NCBI GenBank assembly: GCA_009760885.1
Contig: CM019692.1
Span: 47,346,430 to 47,410,429 of the forward strand
Source of the DNA: Achatina immaculata
Lineage: Eukaryota; Mollusca; Gastropoda; Stylommatophora; Achatinidae
Reading direction: 5' to 3'
DNA: 64,000 bases
The position numbers and the translations under genes were made by a program. The first letter of the stretch is position 1, and every line of letters starts with the position of its first letter. The notes beneath the pieces were generated by a model. It was given only the letters and a program-made list of their open reading frames with translations, was not told where the DNA came from and made no database searches. Positions 26,001-38,000 of the stretch are shown here, piece by piece.

Positions 26001-29000
26001 TTCACTGAATAACTTTTATTTTGACTAATATATCTAAGCCATAAAATTGATAACATCACTTGGAATACATTTCGTTGTTTTCATCTTTGTAGCACATAAT
26101 CTCAAAATATCACAATATCATACTTCTCATTCTCTAAATGCAGTATTTAAGCAGCGTTCTCAGCTTCACAATATTTGACAGTTCATACATTAATACAAAA
26201 ACTCGGTGCTCGAAGTTTCAATGTAATAATTACTGCACAACCTCTTAATACACTGGTTCAGTCTAACGCTACTTCTCTATCTTTTCTATTCTTCTACTAG
26301 ACTACTTATTTAGGACCTTTTGGTCCTCCTCTATCAGAACCTCTCTCTACCTGAATCTGAATTCTCATCTCCTCTCCCAGAATCTCTTTCTTCCTGCCTT
26401 ATATTCCTAAGTTCTGACCAAAAGACCACGCCTCCAATTGTTATATTGGCCATTGGGTCATCGGGTCATTGGGTCATTCTTTGTCGCCCTAACTTCCTCA
26501 GTCAGTGTCAGATGTCTGTTGTTCCCTCCCGACTACTGCAGGTGTGTGTGGGTGGTTTTCGAGTCATTGTGTTGTTAGTACTGGACTAACTTACGATCTC
26601 TCGCGTAACCATGTCTCCTTGGTTTACCTTTGATCAGGGCTTTGAATTACCAAGTATCCGCTCTTCGCCCCTCTAACTATCCACCTCTCTGTCGCCGTTT
26701 GATCTACTATCCTGCCCCCAATACCTTCTTAACTATATTAACGATCATATCCCTAATAATACTAATAATAATAATAACAACTATAAACATTACTTACAAG
26801 GCTATGCTACAAGAGCGCGAGGGGAAAGCAAAATTAAAATATCTAATTATAATCAGATCACACTTTTCTCACCCTGTGCGCTTTTTTTTTTTTTTTCACT
26901 CCCACAGAATTGCTGAGGTTGAGCAGAGGCAGGGAACATCATCAGATATGTGAGTGCTACGCCAGATTTATGTGCATGCTATATTTATTGTGGAGGTGCA
27001 TCTTGTTAACCCGGAATATAATAAATCCAGACTTATGCATTACAGTGCAGTGAGCCTCCTATGTGATGAAACAAGATTTAGTGTGTCCTTTGAGTCAATT
27101 AATTCAGTTTATTGGTCATTCTGAAGTTACAGTTAATGCTGATTTAGTCTAAAATGTTAAGAAGTGATGAATTGTAGTTAATATTACTCAGTTCAAAATT
27201 GTATGGTTAATAGTTCTCGATTCTCCACTTGCAATAATTATTGATTCAGAACCTGTAATTTCACATCATTGTTTCAAATTTTGACTTTAGTGACGGATGC
27301 AGACACTGGATATTGAAGTGAATTTAATTGACTTACTAGTGTATGATATGCATGAAGTGAATTTCATGATGAAGGAGTGGAAGATTCTGCATTAATGACT
27401 GCATCATTTACAGCATTAATTTGAACTCTAGAGCAGGGTTTCTAAATCTTTTTCAACTTGTGGCCTTTCTGTTACTACTGAAGAACATTATTTATATATC
27501 TTTGTCTTGGTTTGTAAAACTTCGGTCCTGCTTTTGAAGAGGATACCTAGGTCTAGAGCAACTTGTATGCATAGTCTGGAGAAAGTTCCATGTAAAAAAA
27601 GAGCATGTGCACACTATATCATACTGTAAAAGCATGATATAAGCAGTATTTTGCCATGTCATTCGGTAGACTAGTATTGCTCAAGCATAGTTTGGCATCA
27701 GAGCATACTAGGCTGTCGTTTGAGTTAGTGTAACAACTGTGTGTTGTTTTGTGGCCCGTTATGAAGTGATATCTGTGAATTATGCATCTTGAGTATACAA
27801 GTTGTATTTGTCATGCTCATTTTTTTTAACAGTGTTCTCTATTTGTGTACCAGAACAAGACATGGAGTAATTTCAAACTGATTTAGGAAAAGAAATGATG
27901 AGAAATAACTGATATCATTGTCAGTTAACTTGCTGTTATATTTTCATGGATGAAACATGTGATGATTCACCTTTGTATGATCAATCTTCTTGTTGTGTTC
28001 TTTAATTTACCCCAGGAGATTTTCTCTTATTATTTTTATTTATAATATTTTTATTATAGTAAACGCTTACATTGATTGGTTAAAAACCATTCAGCGCACT
28101 CCATAAACTACTACAGACAAGGAGGAGAAAATATGCAGCGCCATCTACTGAACAGTCCCACACTATGAAATTAATCTCATTTTTCTGTATACTAACAAAT
28201 TAAGGTCCCCAATTTTCTTTCCCATTTCTTCTGTAACACACACACATCTGTACAAGGAGTAATGTGTATTTTATCTAACAACCTTTCTAAATTCTTTCAG
28301 AAAAAAGGAACAGGTTTTGGTAGTGGAGACTTCTAAAACAAATACGTCCAGGTACATCACCTTTCAAAAAAATTTTGTTATTTAATTCCAGAATTCAGTT
28401 TTGAGTTCATTATTTTGCTTTTTTTTTTTTTTCGCCTAAATTGTTCAATGGATACAAGTTCTTATATGTTTTACGATGGCAGCTGTGTTGCTTCACAAAT
28501 CTTCCATCATTCACATCATGTTCTCTTTGGTGTTTATTTTCATTTTGAAATTTCTGTCCCAGAATTGTAATCCAAGCTTATGCTAAGTGTGTGGACACAT
28601 CACTGAATCATTGAAATTGTTAAGGAAATTACATGTTCAACAGAGATTTGCCCTCGGCTCCCAAGCTTCACAGAATTAGCAGTTTCGTTAAATTTAAATA
28701 GGTCATGCAATAGAAGTGGCAAAAATGGACTTTGATCAGCTTTAAAAAAATTATTGCTTTCATAAATAAGAACAAACAAATATGCAGTACTGGAAGGACC
28801 ATCTACAAATGCAGTGTAAATATAAAAATACTTTTTTTTTTTAATGTGCAACAAGACATGTTCATTACACACGGTAACATCTGGTGATTCCCCAGTAAAA
28901 AATCATGATGCATATTTATACAGATTGAAAGAAGATTTGCAGGAGTCTTGAAACCATTTGGTCCGAAGATAGAACTTTTAATATGTGGTCCTATGATCAG

Positions 29001-32000
29001 ACTTTTAAAACTGTGGGTTTGAGATCAAAGTTTTAAAACTGTGGGTTTGAGATCAAAGTTTTAAAACTGGGGGTTTGAGATCAAAGTTTTAAAACTGGGG
29101 GTTTGAGATCAAAGTTTTAAAACTGGGGGTTTGAGATCAAAGTTTTAACATTGTTTGATCCTGAGGTCGATGCTCATTCATACCACAGTACAGGGCGTCA
29201 AATCAAATTTTTTTTTTTTTTAAATCTTAAACTACCAAACAACACTCATGGCCCACATTTTCAAATTTCACTGAGGTCAGCGAGTTTTACTGGGAAACAG
29301 TGCAATACTTATTTCTGACTTTTGCAGTAGAAATTTTAAAATCCCAACTATGGAAGCTGGAAGCAACAGAGATGTGGTTTTGGAGAAAAATACAGCAAAT
29401 ACCCTGGACAGATAGAAAAACAGATGAAGAGGGCCTTAAGTCTCATAACAACGAAAGCTAGTTAAAGTGATAAGAAAAATATCATCGAAATTTCATGGAC
29501 ATGTTATGAGTTGACAGAAGTTGGAGAATCAAGGGGGGGAAAAAGGAAGCATGGAAGGCCAAGAGAAAAATGTCTCGGTGGACTGATCAGGGGGCATGGA
29601 AAAAGAAAAGCATCTGAGCTAATGGGAAACACCAAGGAAAACACAAGATGGAGAAGTGCAATTGCCAACACTATCCGGCACGGCACATAATAATAATTGT
29701 AGTAGTAACTGTGGAATAAAACCATGTGACTGCAGTTATTTCCAAATATTTTTTTTAACACAGTTTGAACAAGCCCATTGTAACTTAAGAACTAACCTGA
29801 TGCTTCAGCAGATAAGATTTACAGAGCAGCAAAACTGTAAAAAATGATTACTGGGAAAGTAAGAAATGAGAATGAAAACATGCAGACATTATAACATAGA
29901 TAATCCTGTATGTGGTGCAACACACACAAAAAAAAGAGATTCTACCTGTATCTCGTTTTACTGAGCAAGTTGAGAAATTCAGATTCGATCTCCTTCAAAA
30001 TAGTTCCCATTTGAGTTGATACAAAGCTGCGTGCAATGTTGACAACATTCATAGCAATTCTGCAGATCATTTTTTTTAAAGGCTGTTGAGGACCTCCATC
30101 ATTTTTCTTTCACATCCTCCACTAACAAAAAAATGGGTCCCTTTGAGCACTAACCTGATCTTTTTGGAATAGGTAGAAGTCGCAGGAAGCCAGGTCTGGT
30201 AAATATGGTGGGTGCTTGAGCATGGTGATGTTGTGGTTTGCTAAAAACTGCCTCACAGACGAGTGCTGTGGCTGGTGCAATGTCTTGGTGATAATCCAAT
30301 TGACGGTCACCATCTTTCATGCTTTCTCTGCCTTCTGAAAATTGCTTCTGTCATTCGGAAACGCTTGCATGAGACAAGCATTAATCACTGTAAGCCTCTG
30401 TCAATAATAAGTTTCCATCGTGGAATTCTTCAGCTTCACAAGAAACTTGATGTCAACTCACTGTTCAGTTTGCACTGCACTGTTTTCTGACTGAGCATAG
30501 GTATGCGTCTTGTATTTGAACAGGTGCCCACCAATGTTCCCTCTAAAAGTTTGCGGTCTGTGTGCAAAATGTTCAGCTCATGTGCAAAAAAATATTGTGT
30601 GTGCAAATGTGCATACCAACGTATATATACATATATATATATATACACACACACAAACACACACACTGTAAAGGCCTGTACATTTAATAACAGTATCCTG
30701 TATTTAAACCTGCTGTACTTTTCAGTTACTGGTATTAAGTTAATTGCAATAATAATTTCTTTGTTTACTTATTCAGTGATTCTGCTACAGCTCTACCGAA
30801 ACTACGCGATAAAAGACCAGTTGAAACATATGATCCGAAAGTCATGTCTCAACAAGAAAGAAACAGTAAATGAAAAACATGTACCATCATTATATTTTTC
30901 TTGATCACAATTATAGCATGGAGTAACATCTGGAAACTGGAAAATAAAATTAGCAGTTTCATTTTCCTTTTTTTTTTTGCGCGGCTCCAAAAATTTTCTG
31001 CACTATTATTTTTTTTTCCATGCGTGGCCACGCAGGCACGCAGCTTAGAGGGAACAGTGGTGCTGAGTACAGTGATGGAGTTGAGCCTTGTCTTACAGAG
31101 GCAGGTTAGAATATTCTCTGTAACCTCCTCTTTGTCTCTCCCCTTCTACTCTTGATTCCTAGGCTTATAGGGTTGAGTTGGACCTCATAAGCGTACAAGC
31201 ATATTTAAGTATAATTGAGCATATGCTTTTCAGGTGTGTTTTGTTATGTTTGTTACTTACTTTTGCCAGTTAAAGTTGGTTTGTTTTTTTTTTAAATTTC
31301 ACCAGCTGCATATCATCAAGAAAAAAACATATGTGGCTTGGCATATGTTTAACCTGATTTATTTCAAAAGTTTATTAATAAAATGTTGCTTGTGTTTTGT
31401 TATAGTGTTGGCTTGTTAAGCATTATCTGCCACAGAAATTGACTTGATGTGTTTATATGTTCCCTCACAGGACAGATGAGCACTCACTAATTTCTAAGTA
31501 CTCAAACACACTAAAAAATCCAAGGTAGTGTTCTTTTGTAGCTCTAGGAACTATTTTATATATTTCATGCATAACAGTTTTAATGCTGTCACTAATGTCT
31601 GAACTAACACAGTATTACATTTTGTATACTTCATTCTCAGAGTAATACATATCTAGATGTAAATGTTAAGTTGTAACGGTTAAAAATAAACTGTATTTAC
31701 CGCAATGTTTTCATCGGTTCCTTTTTTCTTGATTTATCAGCTTAAGTGAAAGTTACATTTATGTCTTTGTGTGAGAAGTCTGCTTTCTGTCTAGTTCTAG
31801 TTCTGTTTTGAAAACTTTAGTAGTATTTCAGAACCATCTTCATTTTTTTATTCTTATGCTTTTGTTTCATATGAGCTGGTTATTTTTGGGTGTCCAGTCA
31901 ATGGGAGTCTTTTCTCACACCGTAAAATAATAATATGATGACTCTTTTCATCGTGTAAATAGATATTAATCGTCGGTAGACACTGCTGAACGTCGTTTTA

Positions 32001-35000
32001 TACCAGGCAACTTCTGATGAATCATTTACCATTATTTCATAGGATAATAAGCTGTGGTGATTGAAAGATCCTATCTGCATTGCTAGATCCAGTCATTTAT
32101 GCTTTACATATCACATTTAAAATGGTGGAAAAAATATATGAGGACTTTGTGTGTTTTTTTTTACCACAGCTTGAACTTATTGCTCGTGAACAATCTGCAT
32201 TTCTTGTGGCTCTTTTCTCTTCTTTCGCCAGTGGCAATCTGCCATCACAGGATAGTCTTGTTTATAGTTCTGCCCTTATGACCTTCACCATAGAAGAATG
32301 CATTGTCTTGAACCAAAGCGGTCTAAAGCTTAGTCTGTTTTGAGATTGATCAAGATCATTGGTCCATGGCTGCATTATCAGTTTCGCGTCAAGTACCATC
32401 TAATGTATAAAACCAATTGAGGCTTTATGTCATTGTGATACTACATAGAATATAATAGTCTGCAACATACACATGCTTGGAAAAGTGGTCCTTCAGTGTA
32501 AAAAGGTTGGCAACCACAGATCTAAATTCAGACAATTCATTTTCTATAGCAGTAGCATAGTATTGGCGATTTTATAGAACTACGATCTTGTTATTTGGTC
32601 TGTTATGTTTTTGGTCGTATGTTATAGTTTTTTTTTTTTAAGCAAATTTTTATTTTCTTCTGGTTTCTGATTTTTTTTTTAATGAAAGCCTTTAGTATTC
32701 TATTTGTTATTTAAATTGGATTAGATCTTTTTGCTGTAGAAATGGTTTTGTTTCATTCATTATTTTTTAAGAAAAAAAATGCTACGCCCTATTTGAATAT
32801 TTTATTATTACATAGCGAAGTTTATTAATTTCATTATTGTCTTCATACTCAGTATAGTTCATTTCAGTGTTTCATTAGCTTGAGATCTCATTCCTTCTTG
32901 ACAGTTCAGTCTCATAGTTATTAATAATTTATATAGTAATGATGGCAAAAACCTAGAGTGGTCCTAGTTTTTGATGCACAAGGAAACATAATTTGAATTT
33001 GGGAGTGTAAAGAATATGCTTTTTTTTCCTAAACAAGTGTTTCATCAGTACATTTCTCATACTGACTTTTTTGAGTGAAAAGTACATCAAAGAGGTTTCG
33101 GAAGTAGAAGGTGAAAGCAGAAGTAAGATCCAAGAATGTGAATGCACTACTTTCTGTTACACAGAGTGTGATATAAAATGATATCAAATGTATAATTAAT
33201 TACAAAGGATATATGCAATGGGGAATTTCAAATGAAAATGTATAATTTATTTAAATTTTACATGAAACTGACATAAACAGTTCAGAATACTGTCACTGAA
33301 ACTTTCACAGGTGTAAAATTTTTATGGACCACTCTAGTTTTTTCTCTCCATGCTTACATTAATGATTTTTGTTCTTATATGTTTTATATTTGATCTTTGT
33401 GGTGTGTGTAATTGCATCATTAATTGATGTGCATGCTGTGTTACTTGCTGATGTAATGCTGTTCCTCCCCCCCTGACCCGATTCCATGCACCTTGACCTC
33501 TGACCAGTGTCTCAGATGAGCACACACTGATTAGGAAGCATTCTTCTTCCTTAATGAAGTTCAGGTACTCATTTTTGTTTTGTTTATTTGTTTTTGCTTC
33601 ATTTCATCAAGCAGCTTTGATTGTTGTACAACTAATTTTCTAGTTTTTTTTTTTTTTTTTAAAGTTAATATCGTGTATAACCTGAATTCCTTATAGCAGA
33701 TGTTGGATTGATCTTGAAGCAGGCATTTAAATCATATTTCAATTTTTTTTTTCTGCATGTGCAAATCCAAGTATTTAAATATACCTGAGGTACTGCATTA
33801 AAACTGATAATTAACAGTTAATTTAAAGAAATTAAAAAGAAAAAAAAGCAGCGTCGGGGCCCCCCCCCACCCACGCACACACAGAGATTATGTATGCCTG
33901 GTTGGCTGAGTGGTTAGGTGCTCAGTCTACTAATTCATTGGTACTGGGTTCAAGCCCCAGCAGTGAGGATTTTTTTCTGATGGCACCACACCAAAAAAAA
34001 AGGCCCCAGGCTCCGCCCAGCTTCTAAAAATGGGAAGGTAAATGCGGCCAGGTGTGATAACTGACAACATTACACTTTCATATGCCAATGGTCTTGGAAA
34101 TACAGGCCTAAACACCATATCCCCAATATGCAGTGTTTCTGTGTGTGGGAGGTAGGTGAGTGAGATGATGTTATGTTAGGTTAGGTTAAGTTAGTTATAT
34201 GAATAATATAAAAATTGAAATATCACAGCTGTACACTTTGTTACTCTAAGAACCTGTATCTGCCTTTTTTTTTTAAAAAAAAAAAAAAACAATTGTCCTG
34301 AAGTGGACTTGAACATGTTTCTGGATGAGCTCCACCTTTATGGAGAACATTTCTGATCCTGTCCTGTTAACAAGACTGAAATAGCACCATAAAGAGAATA
34401 TTGTCATGGCCTGCATTGTTCTGCAGGCCCTGGTAACTAAATGCATAGTTCCTGTGAAGTGGTTATCATTGCTGGCTACAGCTTTCTGAAGCAAGTGTTT
34501 TGTCTTTTACACTTTGGACTTGCCCATTTTCAGCTTTTGACTTGATCATTTTCAGCTTTTGACTTGTACTTCTTATCATAGCAGCTTTTTTTAACTTTCA
34601 TTTATTCATGTTGTGTCTGTGGTTGTCTGGTGAATGCAGTTTTATCATTGCATTATTCTGTCCAATACATTTTTTATTACCAAAGTATTTAGTTATGTAT
34701 TGGCTCTTTTGCATTAATCATGTGTAATTGCATATTTTGTTAGAACATACAGGCAGAGTGCGGCATATCTGGTTAGCACATACAACAGAGGTCCTTACTT
34801 CATCTTATTACTGCATACACTTATCATCTGGCTCATTTGTTTTGTTGTCAGTGTGTCAGTGTATCCTATCTATAAAATATTAGTTACTCCTTTCGTGTTA
34901 TATATACATCAAACACACCCTTGGACAGAGTTGAGGAGAGGAGAGAGGAGACACACATAGAAAAACAAAATAAAATATTTGTGAACAGAATACCTATTAA

Positions 35001-38000
35001 CATCATATACTGCAGTGTTTCTCAACTTTGTTTTGTATCATGCAACATCTCAAAGATTTTGCTGTGCCCTCACCCACCCAGAATAATAGCCAACCAAGTA
35101 CAGAAAAAGTAGAGTATATATATTCAGATTATCCCCCTGTGGGACTTAAAGCCCATATTGGGAAACACTGATATACTGTAATGTTTGATGTATATAAGTC
35201 ATATAAACATTACTACCCCATATTGGGAAACACTGATATACTGTAATGTTTGATGTATATAAGTCATATAAACATTACTACCCCATATTGGGAAACACTG
35301 ATATACTGTAATGTTTGATGTATATAAGTCATATAAACATTACTGCACTGACAGGAGTTTTCTCAACTAAGTCAGACACTGGGTAATACACGGTCTTCAC
35401 ATACAGAATATCTCAACTAAAACTCACATACTATGTAATACACCTTCCTCACATACAGGATAGGTGTCTTAGTTGCGAAGTGGTTAGTGCATTGGTCTCT
35501 CATAGTGAAGGTCGGGGGTTTGAATCCGGCCAGAGGCACCCCAGTCACCCCAGTCACCCAGCTGTAGAAATGGGTACCCAGTTTCTTCTGGAGTTGGGGA
35601 AGGAAAGGCAGCCAGGCATGATACTGACCATATCACCCTCTAGTGTGCTGACAGGTCAAGGAAAATATGGGCACTAACACCATATCCCTATGTGCCTCTA
35701 AGGCATGACAGGATTACCTTTACCTTTTTTTTTTTTTTTACATACAGGATGTGTATAATCTTTCTATTTCTTTTGTTTTTGTTTTTTTTTTTTCAGAGAA
35801 GATGAACATCATTTGATAGCCCAGTACTGCTCCAGCTTAAATGGGGATCCTTCTTCCCATGCAGTAAGTTCAAACGTTTTTTATGTAGAACACAGGAGAT
35901 CTAGACCTTTTATATAACAGTTTCCTTTGTATTATTAAAATAAACAATCAGACATAACATAAGCAGAAATTTAAAAAGTTGATTTCTTTTATATGCTGGC
36001 TTCCACTTCATTAACACATTGAATTGCTATTTACATAAACCTGTAGATGACACAGCCATCTCTAAACATATTTAGTTCATGTGGTTATCTTTAGAAGAAA
36101 GATATAAAAATAAATTATTCTGCAAGGTGTCCCTAAAGTCTGGACACATGGGAAAAAATGCATATTTTCAAGAAATGAAATTTATTAACATTTTATTCAA
36201 CTGACATATTAAATAACATTTTCAATATGATTTCCATTATTTGCGATGCAAAGTTGATGCACTTTGCAAAATTCACATCAACTCGATGTAATAAATCCAC
36301 ATTGCCTTCAATTTCAGCACATTCACTCTTTATGCGTTCAGTCAAGTGTGTTACATCTGTGATTCTCATTGAGTACGCCTTCTCCTTTAGCATACCCCAG
36401 AAAAAGAAGTCAAGGGGGCTAAAGTCAGGTGAACGAGGAGACATTATTTAATATTCCAACTGAATCAAATGTTAATAAATTTCATTTCTTGAAAAGATGA
36501 AAATATGTATTTTTTTGCCTGTGTGTCCAGACTTTAGGGACACCCTGTAATATACATTTGAATTTTCTTACATAAGAGAGTATTGCATCTTAACACTGAA
36601 TAAAGTATATCTTCTGCTGAAAGATGTGCCAGCAGGTATGTATCTCACTAGAAAATGTTACTGATTATCAGTTTGTTCATCCTGATCACATGAATCAATC
36701 TTGACAGCTCAAAAGTCCAATGCAGATCATGATGGCAGTCGATGCCGAACAGAGACAGGACTTGGAGACGATGATTCATGACTTGGAGGAAGAAAACAGG
36801 TAAAGATGGAAAATTTTGCACTTGTGTTTGACAATTCAGAGGGTCTGTGATTGTTTACTCCTTGATGTTTTGAATGTTGGTGTGAAATGATTTTGAAAAC
36901 ATGCACCTGCTGGGAGGAAATGAAATTAACCATAAAATATTAAAGGAACTATGACTTTTTTTTCTTCATAATACTGTAAGTTATTTAGAGGCACACATCA
37001 CAGGAAATAATAACAAAGTTTTTGCTCGTGCCCAAAATCTACATCTGTTTAAAAAAAAAAAAAAAAGAACAGACAAAAAAGAATAAATACAAACTAACTT
37101 TTTTTTTAATAATTTTTTTAAAAAATTTTTTTTTAATTAAGTTTGATGGATTGCAGATTCTTCACATTTTTGTCTCATGTGCTTGGAGTGCCCCACACAA
37201 ACTGTTGGAAAAATAAGTTTACTCAAAAGTTTTCAAACTAAAAATTTCTTTTTTCAGATCACAAAAGCTTTCTACATCTGTTGAGGGATGAGGAGTTTTT
37301 TTTTTTTTTTCCCCACTATTGATTAAGTTTTGGTAAAATGTGATATATTTACAGATAAAAACTGCTGTACTCACGAGAATCTTGTTTTGTGGAGTTTTTT
37401 TTTTCATAAGTCACTTGTTCTGCGATATTTCATCATTCTGCTTCTTCTTCTGTCTCCCTGGAACTTCTAGCTGGTGTTCTTTTCAGCCGATGCGGTGAAG
37501 TTATTGAGGCACAGCATCATGTCAGATTGAGAGTGGGTTATGACAGCTATTTTTTTCAGTCCCGGACAAGCTAAAAAAAAAACGGGGAGTGTGCATTACT
37601 TTTGCAGCAGACTCCAGTGTCGTGGGGACTGTGGTGGTCCCTTCTCCATTAACCAGGCTAGGCCTGTTACTGGGGGTACCAGTGGAGAGGTGGGACAGGG
37701 TCTTAGTCAGCTATGGTTCACCATCCCTGATGCTAGCATGTCGCTGACTTAAAAATCATTTAAAATGGTTACGTGCATTGGCTTTACTAGACCGGCCATA
37801 TTAGGTTTTGGTATTATATATTTTAAATCACCAAAACCATAGAAAACAAGTTGAATTCTTTCCAGACTAAATGTTTACGAAGAATTAGAAAAATATTTTG
37901 GCCAAACACCATAAGAAATAACATCTTATTAGCAGAAATGCAGATGAAACCACTGACAACAATTATTGAGGAAAGACGCTGGCGATGGTTGGGACATGTG

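Noticed and set aside
25840..26880. Possible solo LTR in intron J/K
   Set aside because: Composition differs from the surroundings, but I found neither TG...CA ends with a target duplication nor a second copy.
27434..27490. Left end of a hAT-type element (GCAGGGTTTCTAAATC)
   Set aside because: No partner end or target duplication found in range.
33893..33970. tRNA gene candidate (A and B boxes)
   Set aside because: Followed by the conserved body of SINE family 1 and repeated with drift elsewhere; a pseudo-tRNA head. The same holds for 35460, 48715 and 57215.
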